A stretch of DNA of 64,000 nucleotides, from positions 62,001 through 126,000 of the forward strand of contig CAYREY010000004.1 in the NCBI GenBank assembly GCA_964423405.1, in the 5' to 3' direction. The stretch is from Bog-950 sp964423405. GTDB taxonomy: Bacteria; Bacteroidota; Bacteroidia; Chitinophagales; LD1. Each line of letters starts with the position of its first letter. Position 1 is the first letter of the stretch. This document shows positions 42,528-50,028 of this stretch, in pieces. The position numbers were made by a program, and so were the translations under genes. The notes beneath the pieces were generated by a model. The model was not told where the DNA came from and ran no database searches. It saw nothing but the letters and a program-made list of their open reading frames with translations.

Positions 42528-43349
42528 TTATAAATAGTCGGCAATAAACTTTTCGTTTTTAATAAAGAATACCAGGCCGCTCACAAACATCGCTATAGCT
42601 ATACTAAGCGACACTATTACCTGCAGCACATTAACATCGGTACCTAAAAAAATCCAGCGGTAAAGGGCTATTACATTGGCTATAGGGTGCAGGTAGTATA
42701 TCCAGTTATAGCTGTCGGGCACAATGGTAGTTGGATAGAAAACCGGTGTAAGCCATATGCCAAAACCAATCAAAAAAGGTATAAGGTGGTGTAAATCGCG
42801 GAAACGGATAGTTAAAGCACTTAACCAGATGCCGATAGAAAGCCCCGCTATTATATTGGCAGCAACCACCAGCGGCAACAGTACCACCCGCATGGTTAGC
42901 GGGCAACCGCTTATAAATAGCACACCCATCAGTATCAGCAGCGATATCAAAAACTCTACCAGTGCTACCAGGGTTTTAGATAACGGCAGCACCAGCCTGG
43001 GGAACTGAATTTTTCTAATAATCTGCTGATTATGCATTAGTGCTGTGCCGGCCTGGCCTACAAGGGCAGTAAAATAAAACCACCCCATTATACCCGAAAA
43101 AGCAAATGCGGCATAGGGCACATCCAGTTGCAGGTGAATGGCTTTTTGAAAGAAAAAAACAAAAATGACCAGTGCTGTAAGCGGCTGTATTACCGACCAT
43201 AGCACACCCAGATAGGTTTGGGCGTATTGTACTTTTAAATCCCGTAAAGCAAAACTCAGTATTAGTTGCCGGGCATTCCAAACACTGCGCAGGTAGGGCA
43301 GCATGTTTTCGTTTTTCCTGCTTATTGTTTTATGTACCGGCAACGCCAT
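42528..43349 (-). CDS. ABC exporter permease, Wzm type
   Basis: A 273-residue protein with six predicted membrane helices and the ABC-2 pattern: LRDLKVQYAQTYLGVLWSVIQP near residue 40 and LTPVFYPTTIVPDSYNWIYYLHPIANVIALYRW near the end (split here by the helix order). It partners with the Wzt-type ATPase to move a lipid-linked glycan across the inner membrane. An internal Met at residue 16 is a second start candidate. A TTACTTTG element ends four bases before the first ATG, so it may be the first gene of a leaderless transcript. It lies 80 bases downstream of uvrB on the same strand. Confidence 0.87.
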   Translation of the reverse strand: MALPVHKTISRKNENMLPYLRSVWNARQLILSFALRDLKVQYAQTYLGVLWSVIQPLTALVIFVFFFQKAIHLQLDVPYAAFAFSGIMGWFYFTALVGQAGTALMHNQQIIRKIQFPRLVLPLSKTLVALVEFLISLLILMGVLFISGCPLTMRVVLLPLVVAANIIAGLSIGIWLSALTIRFRDLHHLIPFLIGFGIWLTPVFYPTTIVPDSYNWIYYLHPIANVIALYRWIFLGTDVNVLQVIVSLSIAIAMFVSGLVFFIKNEKFIADYL

Positions 43350-43429
43350 GTGGCAAAGTAAATATTGTTTTAAAATACTGGCTCAAAAGTTTAAACAGCT
43401 ATGGTACTCAATTACAATTCAGGCAACAG

Positions 43430-45457
43430 CTATACGCCAAATTTTTCTTTCAGTGTTTTCTGCATGCTTATCATCTGGTCGCGTAGCTTGGCTGCCGTCA
43501 GGAAATCTGTATCCTTCGATGCCTCCAGCATTTTTTTACGGGTAGCCTCAATAGCCTTGTGCAACTGGTCGGCGTTCATGTATGTTGCATCCGGTTCGGC
43601 CGCTAAATTCATTTCCTCCTCCAGTTCTACATAACTATCCGGCGATACCCGTATGTTAAGCACCGAGGTAGCTTGCATAATCTCCTCTTTGCTTTTAAAT
43701 ACGGTAGCAGGTGTAATGTTATGTTCTTCGTTATACTTCAGCTGCTTTTCGCGGCGGCGGTTGGTCTCATCAATAGTTTGCTGCATACTGCCGGTAATCT
43801 TATCGGCATACATTATTACTTTGCCATTGGCATTACGGGCTGCTCGCCCTGCCACCTGTATAAGGCTGCGGCGGTTACGTAAAAAGCCTTCTTTATCTGC
43901 ATCAAGTATAGCCACCAGCGATACCTCCGGTATATCCAACCCCTCCCGCAACAGGTTTACACCTATCAGCACATCAAACTTGCCCAACCGCAGGTCGCGT
44001 ATTATTTCTACCCGGTCCAGCGTATGTACCTCGCTGTGTATGTAGCGGCATTTTATACTTACCCGCTGCATATACTTGTTCAGTTCCTCGGCCATACGCT
44101 TGGTAAGGGTGGTTACCAATACGCGCTCGCGTTTCTTTATGCACTCATCTATTTCTTCCAGCAGGTCATCTATCTGGTTCAGGCTTGGGCGTATATCAAT
44201 AGGCGGGTCTAACAGTCCGGTAGGGCGCACCACCTGCTCTATAAAGCTTCCTTCGGTTTTCTCCATCTCGTAGTCGCCCGGTGTAGCACTTACATAAATG
44301 GCCTGGTTTACCAGGCTCTGAAACTCATCAAAATTAAGCGGCCGGTTATCCATAGCCGATGGCAAACGGAAACCGTACTCCACCAGGTTCATCTTCCGCG
44401 ACCGGTCGCCACCCGACATGCCGCCTATCTGCGGTATGGTTACGTGGCTCTCATCTATCACCAGCAAAAAGTCATCCGGAAAATAATCGAGCAGGCAATA
44501 GGGGCGCGTGCCTTTTGCCCGCCGGTCCAGAAAGCGGGAGTAGTTTTCTATACCCGAGCAATATCCCAGTTCTCGCATCATTTCCATATCAAACTCTACA
44601 CGCTCCTTCAGGCGGGCTGCCTCTACATGCTTGCCCACTTCGTTAAAGTATTGCACCTGCGTGTTTAGCTCCAGTTGTATTTCATCCAGTATCTGCAATA
44701 GCGAATCTTTGGATGTTACATACAGGTTAGCCGGAAAGATAGAGGTAGTCTGCATCTTACCCAGCCGGCGGCCGGTAGAGGTTTCAAAGCTCTCTATCTC
44801 TTCTATCTCATCGCCAAAAAACGTTACCCTGAAACCATAATCTACATAAGGCAGGGCTATTTCAACCACATCGCCTTTTACACGGAAAGTACCCCGCTGC
44901 AATTCTTCTGCTCTCGAGTAAAGCGAGTCCACCAGTTTATGCAGAAATGCGTTACGCGCAATCACCTGTCCGGTCTGTATCTTAATAATCCCGTTCTCTA
45001 TTTCAACCGGGTTACCTAAACCGTATATGCAGCTCACCGATGCCACTACTATTATATCGCGTCGGCCCGATAGGAGAGATGCTGTTGAGCTAAGGCGCAG
45101 CTTTTCTATCTCTTCGTTAATGCTCTGGTCTTTCTCTATATACGTGCCCGACGATACGATATACGCCTCGGGCTGATAGTAATCGTAGTACGATACAAAA
45201 TACTCTACTGCGTTATTAGGGAAAAACTGTTTGAACTCGCCATACAGCTGCGCTACCAGCGTTTTGTTATGGGTTAGCACCAGCGTAGGTTTTTGTACCT
45301 GTTGTATTACGTTGGCTACGGTAAAGGTTTTACCCGAACCGGTTACCCCCAGCAGTACCTGGTGCTTATCTTCTTTCAACACACCCTCTGTCAGCTGCTT
45401 AATTGCTTCGGGCTGGTCGCCGGCTGGTTGATATTTTGTAGTTAACTCAAATTTCAT
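43430..45457 (-). CDS. uvrB: UvrABC excision repair subunit B
   Basis: A 675-residue protein. Walker A is GVTGSGKT (37-44); the damage-gripping beta hairpin is FVSYYDYYQPEAY; DESHVTIPQ is the DEAD-like box; helicase motifs V and VI appear as IGVNLLREGLDIPEVSLV and QVAGRAARN. The final 40 residues form the UVR domain that binds UvrC (AIEATRKKMLEASKDTDFLTA). UvrB takes DNA from UvrA and recruits UvrC for nucleotide excision repair. A TATTTTCG element lies eight bases before the ATG. No other repair gene is next to it. Confidence 0.96.
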   Translation of the reverse strand: MKFELTTKYQPAGDQPEAIKQLTEGVLKEDKHQVLLGVTGSGKTFTVANVIQQVQKPTLVLTHNKTLVAQLYGEFKQFFPNNAVEYFVSYYDYYQPEAYIVSSGTYIEKDQSINEEIEKLRLSSTASLLSGRRDIIVVASVSCIYGLGNPVEIENGIIKIQTGQVIARNAFLHKLVDSLYSRAEELQRGTFRVKGDVVEIALPYVDYGFRVTFFGDEIEEIESFETSTGRRLGKMQTTSIFPANLYVTSKDSLLQILDEIQLELNTQVQYFNEVGKHVEAARLKERVEFDMEMMRELGYCSGIENYSRFLDRRAKGTRPYCLLDYFPDDFLLVIDESHVTIPQIGGMSGGDRSRKMNLVEYGFRLPSAMDNRPLNFDEFQSLVNQAIYVSATPGDYEMEKTEGSFIEQVVRPTGLLDPPIDIRPSLNQIDDLLEEIDECIKKRERVLVTTLTKRMAEELNKYMQRVSIKCRYIHSEVHTLDRVEIIRDLRLGKFDVLIGVNLLREGLDIPEVSLVAILDADKEGFLRNRRSLIQVAGRAARNANGKVIMYADKITGSMQQTIDETNRRREKQLKYNEEHNITPATVFKSKEEIMQATSVLNIRVSPDSYVELEEEMNLAAEPDATYMNADQLHKAIEATRKKMLEASKDTDFLTAAKLRDQMISMQKTLKEKFGV

Positions 45458-45465
45458 GCAAGGCG

Positions 45466-45473
45466 CGAAAATA
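45466..45473 (-). promoter_or_regulatory. Probable uvrB -7 element (TATTTTCG)
   Basis: Same octamer and following CGCC as at pheS. It ends eight bases before the uvrB ATG, so the leader would be only a few bases. No TTTG upstream. Confidence 0.4.
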
Positions 45474-45754
45474 CAGTTTTATACCCGCTGTACTAATAAG
45501 GGCTGTAACCCGTTTTGCAGTTTTTAGCTACCCCCCCTTAAAACGTTAACCCACCCGCCACCTAATCGGCTTACCATCAATGGGTTATGAAATTTTGATG
45601 TTAACCCCCTTTTTGACTGTTTGTAATATATTGAAAATCAGCCACTTAATTTTTAATTTCTGATTGCAAAAATGAAAAACCACCTACAGTCCCGCAACTT
45701 GTTTCCAACTATCTAACAGCTAAATATAGCAACCTCACTTTTCGGCATAGTTTC

Positions 45755-45762
45755 TATATTTG
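45755..45762 (+). promoter_or_regulatory. Probable promoter -7 element (TATATTTG) of the DUF5606 gene
   Basis: Perfect TAnnTTTG match, 19 bases before the ATG at 45782. A -33 TTTG at the usual distance is not clear. Confidence 0.5.
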
Positions 45763-45781
45763 CCAACCTAAAAAATTAAAT

Positions 45782-46324
45782 ATGCATTTATCAGAAGTTG
45801 TATCTATTCCGGGATTGCCGGGTCTATTCAAAATCTCTGCACGCAGAAACGATGGTTTGATTGTAACCTCGTTAGTGGACGACAAAACCCAGTTCGTATC
45901 TGGCCGTAACAATCTGTTCTCTACCCTCGATAACATTACCATTTATACCGATAACGAAGACACCATAGCACTAAAAGATGTGCTGGCCGGCATTAAGAAC
46001 AGCGGTGCCGCTGCCCCCGATCTTAAAAACGATGCCGACATTAAGGCCTGGATGGGTAAAGTACTGCCTAATTACGATAAGGAGAAAGTACACGTTAGCG
46101 ATATGAAAAAGCTGGCTAAATGGTATGCTATACTGGATGCTAAAAACCTGATTGAGGAACTAACCTCAGATAAGGCAGAAGCTGAAGATAATGCCGATGT
46201 GAAAACCGACGTGACCACACAAAAAGAAACCAAGCATACTACACCTAAAGCCGATAAAGGCGCCAAGGCTACCAGCAAACCTGCACCGGTGCGCAAAGTA
46301 ACCACACCACGTAAGGCTACCTAA
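45782..46324 (+). CDS. DUF5606 family protein
   Basis: A 180-residue cytosolic protein. The first about 125 residues match DUF5606, a family I know only from Bacteroidota: LSEVVSIPGLPGLFKISARRNDGLIVTSL, TQFVSGRNNLFSTLDNITIYTD, LKDVLAGIK, WMGKVLPNYDKEKVHVSDMKKLAKWY. The last 55 residues are a Lys/Thr/Ala-rich, low-complexity tail ending in PRKAT, predicted disordered and basic, like tails that contact nucleic acid. Function is unknown. It precedes the M3 peptidase gene by 37 bases on the same strand and probably shares its transcript. Confidence 0.82.
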   Translation: MHLSEVVSIPGLPGLFKISARRNDGLIVTSLVDDKTQFVSGRNNLFSTLDNITIYTDNEDTIALKDVLAGIKNSGAAAPDLKNDADIKAWMGKVLPNYDKEKVHVSDMKKLAKWYAILDAKNLIEELTSDKAEAEDNADVKTDVTTQKETKHTTPKADKGAKATSKPAPVRKVTTPRKAT

Positions 46325-46361
46325 GCAACAGCTATCAAAACACTAATCAATACAGCAGATT

Positions 46362-48095
46362 ATGGCATTAAACACGAACCTGGAAGTTGAAATTCCACAA
46401 CGTAAAAAGAGAGTATTTGTAGCCGAAGATTTTGACCCGTCTACCTGGGAAAATATCGAACCTTATTACACCAATCTGCTGGAACGGGAGCTTGCCTCTG
46501 TAGATGACCTGCAGGCCTGGTTAAAGGATTGGAGCGAACTGGATGCCGTGCTGGGCGAGTACAGCCGCTGGGTATATGTACGCACTACTATCGACACCAG
46601 CGATGAGAAAGCCAAGGCTGATTTAATGAACCAGTACACCAGTGTTTATCCTAAATTGACCCTTAAGGCCAATTTGATGGATAAAAAATTCATGGCGTGC
46701 CCGTTCATCAGCCAGTTAGATCAGGAGTTGTTTTTCACCGTTATCCGTAAAATACGTCAGTCGCTCGAGCTTTTCCGCGAGGAGAACATTGCACTTATCA
46801 GCCAGTTGCAAATGAAACAGAGCGAGTACGATGCCACAGTAGGCGCACAGAGCATTACCTACAATGGGCAGGAGCTAACCCTGCAACAGGCGCAGGTGTA
46901 CATGCGCAGCAACAACCGCCAGCAACGCGAAGATGTGTTTAAGCTGATAGGCGACCGCAAATTGCAGGATGCCGAAAAGCTGGATACCCTGTTTACAGAG
47001 CTGATACAATTACGCCACCAGATTGCCAAGAACGCCGGTTTCGATAACTTTATGGAATACCGTTTCCGCGAGTTATGGCGCTTTGATTACGCACCGGCCG
47101 ATTGTCTGCGTTTTCACGAATCGGTAGAAGAAGTATTGATGCCGCTGGTAAACCAACTGTTTGAAAAACGTAAAGCCGAACTGGGGCTGGATGCCCTGCG
47201 CCCGTGGGACCGCGATGTGGATACCAGTGGTAAAGATCCGCTGAAGCCTTTCAATACTACAGAGGAACTGATAGATAAAACCATTGAGTGTTTCAACCGG
47301 TTAGACCCTTACTTTGCCCAGTGCCTTACTATAATGAAACACATGAAATACCTCGACCTGGATTCGCGCCTGCACAAGGCCGCCGGTGGGTATAACATGA
47401 GCATGCCCGAAATTGGTGTGCCTTTTATTTTTATGAATTCGGCAAGCACCGAGCACGACCTGGTAACAATGGTACACGAAGGTGGCCATGCGGTGCATAC
47501 ATTCCTGGCCCATAAGCTGGAGCTTAACTCGTTTAAAGATACTACCTCCGAAATTGCCGAAGTGGCATCTATGGCTATGGAGCTGATGAGCATGGAACAT
47601 TGGGATATATTTTATCCAAACCCTGCCGACCTTAAGCGCGCCCGCAAAAACCATTTAGAGTATATACTTACTATATTGACTAAAACTTGCCTGGGCGATA
47701 GTTTTCAGTTTTGGTTGTACACCAACCCTAATCACACAGTAGAAGAACGCCGCAACAAATGGGTGGAACTGAATAAACGTTTCTCGCCAAAGGTGGTAGA
47801 TTTTGCCGGTATGGAGCAATACCAGTCAACCAGCTATCAAAGCATTTTGCATTTTTATATAGTGCCGTTTTACTACATAGAATATGCATTTGCCGAGCTG
47901 GGCTCGCTGGCGCTGTGGCGTAACTTTAAGCAGAACCCTGCCGGGGCTATACAGGATTACAAAAATGCACTTAGTCTGGGCTACACTAAACCTATACCGG
48001 TGTTTTATGAAACCGCCGGTGTTAAGTTCGATTTCAGTAAACCATACATACAGTCGCTGGTTGAGTTTTTGAAACAGGAACTGGCAAAACTTTAA
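46362..48095 (+). CDS. pepF: M3 family oligoendopeptidase (PepF type)
   Basis: A 577-residue cytosolic zinc peptidase. The zinc site is HEGGHAVH with His372, Glu373 and His376; the third ligand Glu lies in TTSEIAEVASMAMELMSME about 25 residues later, the usual M3 spacing. The C-terminal block YQSTSYQSILHFYIVPFYYIEYAF is typical of the PepF/M3B group. These enzymes degrade short peptides released by larger proteases. No signal peptide. It probably follows DUF5606 in one operon and precedes a secreted protein gene by 30 bases. Confidence 0.93.
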   Translation: MALNTNLEVEIPQRKKRVFVAEDFDPSTWENIEPYYTNLLERELASVDDLQAWLKDWSELDAVLGEYSRWVYVRTTIDTSDEKAKADLMNQYTSVYPKLTLKANLMDKKFMACPFISQLDQELFFTVIRKIRQSLELFREENIALISQLQMKQSEYDATVGAQSITYNGQELTLQQAQVYMRSNNRQQREDVFKLIGDRKLQDAEKLDTLFTELIQLRHQIAKNAGFDNFMEYRFRELWRFDYAPADCLRFHESVEEVLMPLVNQLFEKRKAELGLDALRPWDRDVDTSGKDPLKPFNTTEELIDKTIECFNRLDPYFAQCLTIMKHMKYLDLDSRLHKAAGGYNMSMPEIGVPFIFMNSASTEHDLVTMVHEGGHAVHTFLAHKLELNSFKDTTSEIAEVASMAMELMSMEHWDIFYPNPADLKRARKNHLEYILTILTKTCLGDSFQFWLYTNPNHTVEERRNKWVELNKRFSPKVVDFAGMEQYQSTSYQSILHFYIVPFYYIEYAFAELGSLALWRNFKQNPAGAIQDYKNALSLGYTKPIPVFYETAGVKFDFSKPYIQSLVEFLKQELAKL

Positions 48096-48125
48096 TTTTA
48101 TACCTCATCTCATAAATCCCTATTC

Positions 48126-48884
48126 ATGAAAAGATATTTACTTGCCGTTGTTGCTTCTGTATGTTTTATGGTAAGCCTGCAGGCTCAAACCTGTGTAATA
48201 GATACCAACAATGCCAACCTGCTTTCTCCTACATCAGAAGAGTTGCCATGTGTGGAGCGCAATGTACCATATAGCATAGTGCTGCAATTGTTTACGCCAC
48301 CCAACATTGGTGGAGTAGGGGTCGATTCGATTGCCATTACTACATTTAACGGCTTACCAACCGGCATTACCAATACCTGCAACCCTGTTAACTGTACTAT
48401 GGTAGGTTTTGGTCGTGCCTGCATTACGCTTGCAGGTACCACCAGCGATTCTGTTGGCGCGTATCTTATAGATTACGATGGTTTTGCCTATACCGAACAG
48501 GGTACAGCGCCATTCGATTATCTGCGCGATAACTTTCCGGGTATTATACCCGAGTACACACTGTTTGTAATTAATGCAGGTGGTTTTTGCGTTAACACCG
48601 GTAGCACCGGCATTAGCTCTAACAATGTAGAAAGCACTGCCGGTTTCAGCGTTAGCCCTAACCCTGGCAATGGTGTTTTTCAGTTCCGTTTAAATCATGT
48701 ATCGGGTTTAGGTGGCGATATACTGGTAACCGATATGGCCGGCCGTGTGGTATATAATCAGAAAAATACAGCAGGCTTTTTCGATACTACTACAATAGAC
48801 CTTACCGGTTTTGCAAAAGGCATGTACCTGCTACAGTACCGTACCGGTAATGGTGTTTCTTCTAAAAAAATTATAGTACAATAA
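48126..48884 (+). CDS. Small secreted protein with T9SS type A sorting domain
   Basis: A 252-residue protein. The signal peptide ends in VSLQAQ. The mature N-terminal domain (about 20-165) has six cysteines, with LPCVERNVPYSIVLQLF, ITNTCNPVNCTMVGFGRACITLAG and IDYDGFAYTEQGTAP. I do not recognise its function, though the NxC-x-CTM-G-ACI-xLxG pattern is common in Bacteroidota T9SS proteins. The last about 80 residues are a type A sorting domain: SVSPNPGNGVFQFRL, VTDMAGRVVY, GFAKGMYLLQYRTG, KKIIVQ. Its stop codon directly abuts that of the convergent histidine kinase gene. Confidence 0.82.
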   Translation: MKRYLLAVVASVCFMVSLQAQTCVIDTNNANLLSPTSEELPCVERNVPYSIVLQLFTPPNIGGVGVDSIAITTFNGLPTGITNTCNPVNCTMVGFGRACITLAGTTSDSVGAYLIDYDGFAYTEQGTAPFDYLRDNFPGIIPEYTLFVINAGGFCVNTGSTGISSNNVESTAGFSVSPNPGNGVFQFRLNHVSGLGGDILVTDMAGRVVYNQKNTAGFFDTTTIDLTGFAKGMYLLQYRTGNGVSSKKIIVQ

Positions 48885-49958
48885 TTACTGTTCGGGTACT
48901 CCGGGTAGTGTAAAGCAGAACAGGGCATACTCGTTCTCTATAGATGTTGCCCATACCTTACCGCCTTGTTTTTCTATGGCCAGGTGCACCAGTGCCAGGC
49001 CTAAGGCCGAACCAGGAAAATCATCTTCGTTATGTAGCCTCTCAAAAGGGTAGAAAAGCTTATGCGCGTAAGCGGTATCAAACCCAACACCGTTATCTCT
49101 AATAAAAAAAGCAGCGGTGCCATCTACCATGCCGTAATCAATTTTAATGGTAGCAGCTGGCTTGCCGGCAGAGAATTTAAATGCATTCGACAGAAGATGG
49201 TACCATACCTGGTATAGCAACTCTTCATCGCCAACTGCGTTAGGTAGTTTTTCTATTTCAATAGCGGGGTTCAGTTTGGGGTAGGCTTCCTTTACCGCAC
49301 TCAACGCACTAAGCATTACTTCGTGCATATCGGTAAGGGCAGGTGCCGGTGTGTGGGCCTTTACTTTGGTATAAGCCAGTAGCGCCGATACCAGTTCGCC
49401 AAGCGCGGTAGCTTTGGTAGTTATATGTTGCAGGTATTGCCTGTCGGTAGCACTAAGCTTATCGCTGTTTTCGGTTAATACAATGTGGGCATACCCGCTT
49501 ATAATGTGCATGGGCGACCGCAGGTCGTGCGCTACGTTTACTAAAAATTCATCTTTTATTCTGATGGCCTCTTTCAACTGGGCTATGGTGGCATCAGTAC
49601 CCGTAGTATCAGCTGCCACTTGTTCTAACTGAAGAAGTACATAACTGGTCTCCGTTGGCTCATCGGCAACAGCCGAAAATGAGATGCTCCAACCGGTTGT
49701 GGCCATATTGTATTGTACCGTAGTACTTTTACCGGTATCAACTACCGCTTTAATCGTATGATTAAAATCGGCTACCTGTTGCTGGCTGAAATGGCAGAAA
49801 GGATATACTTCATTTATTGATTGCCCTTGTAATTTTTCAGCGGTTTCGCGGGCTGTGTATGCAAACAGCTTGCTTACAGTCGCTACCTGTAATGCCGGTG
49901 TAACAGAAATTAGCAGGCCGGGTACCGATTCGAAAAGTGTACGATAGTTGGGTTGCAC
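48885..49958 (-). CDS. Soluble PAS-domain sensor histidine kinase
   Basis: A 357-residue kinase with no membrane segment. The start is a GTG at 49958; no nearby ATG exists and NYRTLFESVPGLLISVTPAL is the normal opening of a PAS domain (about 5-110). A short coiled linker leads to the HisKA domain with phospho-acceptor His144 in NVAHDLRSPMHIISGYA. The ATPase domain shows the N box (YHLLSNAFKFSAG), G1 (IRDNGVGFD) and G2 (GSALGLALVHLAIEKQGG). It phosphorylates an unknown response regulator; none is adjacent, so it is an orphan in this window. The signal is likely intracellular. It converges with the T9SS cargo gene. Confidence 0.88.
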   Translation of the reverse strand: MQPNYRTLFESVPGLLISVTPALQVATVSKLFAYTARETAEKLQGQSINEVYPFCHFSQQQVADFNHTIKAVVDTGKSTTVQYNMATTGWSISFSAVADEPTETSYVLLQLEQVAADTTGTDATIAQLKEAIRIKDEFLVNVAHDLRSPMHIISGYAHIVLTENSDKLSATDRQYLQHITTKATALGELVSALLAYTKVKAHTPAPALTDMHEVMLSALSAVKEAYPKLNPAIEIEKLPNAVGDEELLYQVWYHLLSNAFKFSAGKPAATIKIDYGMVDGTAAFFIRDNGVGFDTAYAHKLFYPFERLHNEDDFPGSALGLALVHLAIEKQGGKVWATSIENEYALFCFTLPGVPEQ

Positions 49959-49982
49959 AGCAGTAGTTTGCAGTGCTGAAAG

Positions 49983-50026
49983 TAATTTATAGAGGCTGTT
50001 TTACAAAACAACCTCTATAAATTAGC
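49983..50026 (-). terminator. Terminator after the giant adhesin gene
   Basis: TAATTTATAGAGG and CCTCTATAAATTA are perfect arms; inside them GTTTT and AAAAC pair around the loop. It lies just after the adhesin stop codon and also faces the histidine kinase gene. Confidence 0.75.
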
Positions 50027-50028
50027 TT

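Larger units (their letters stand above)
45458..45781. other. Intergenic region between divergent uvrB and DUF5606 gene (324 bases)
   Basis: AT-rich spacer with a C run near 45531 and two copies of GTTAACCC about 56 bases apart (near 45544 and 45600). It holds the uvrB -7 element and the promoter of the plus-strand gene. No RNA or small gene recognised. Confidence 0.7.
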
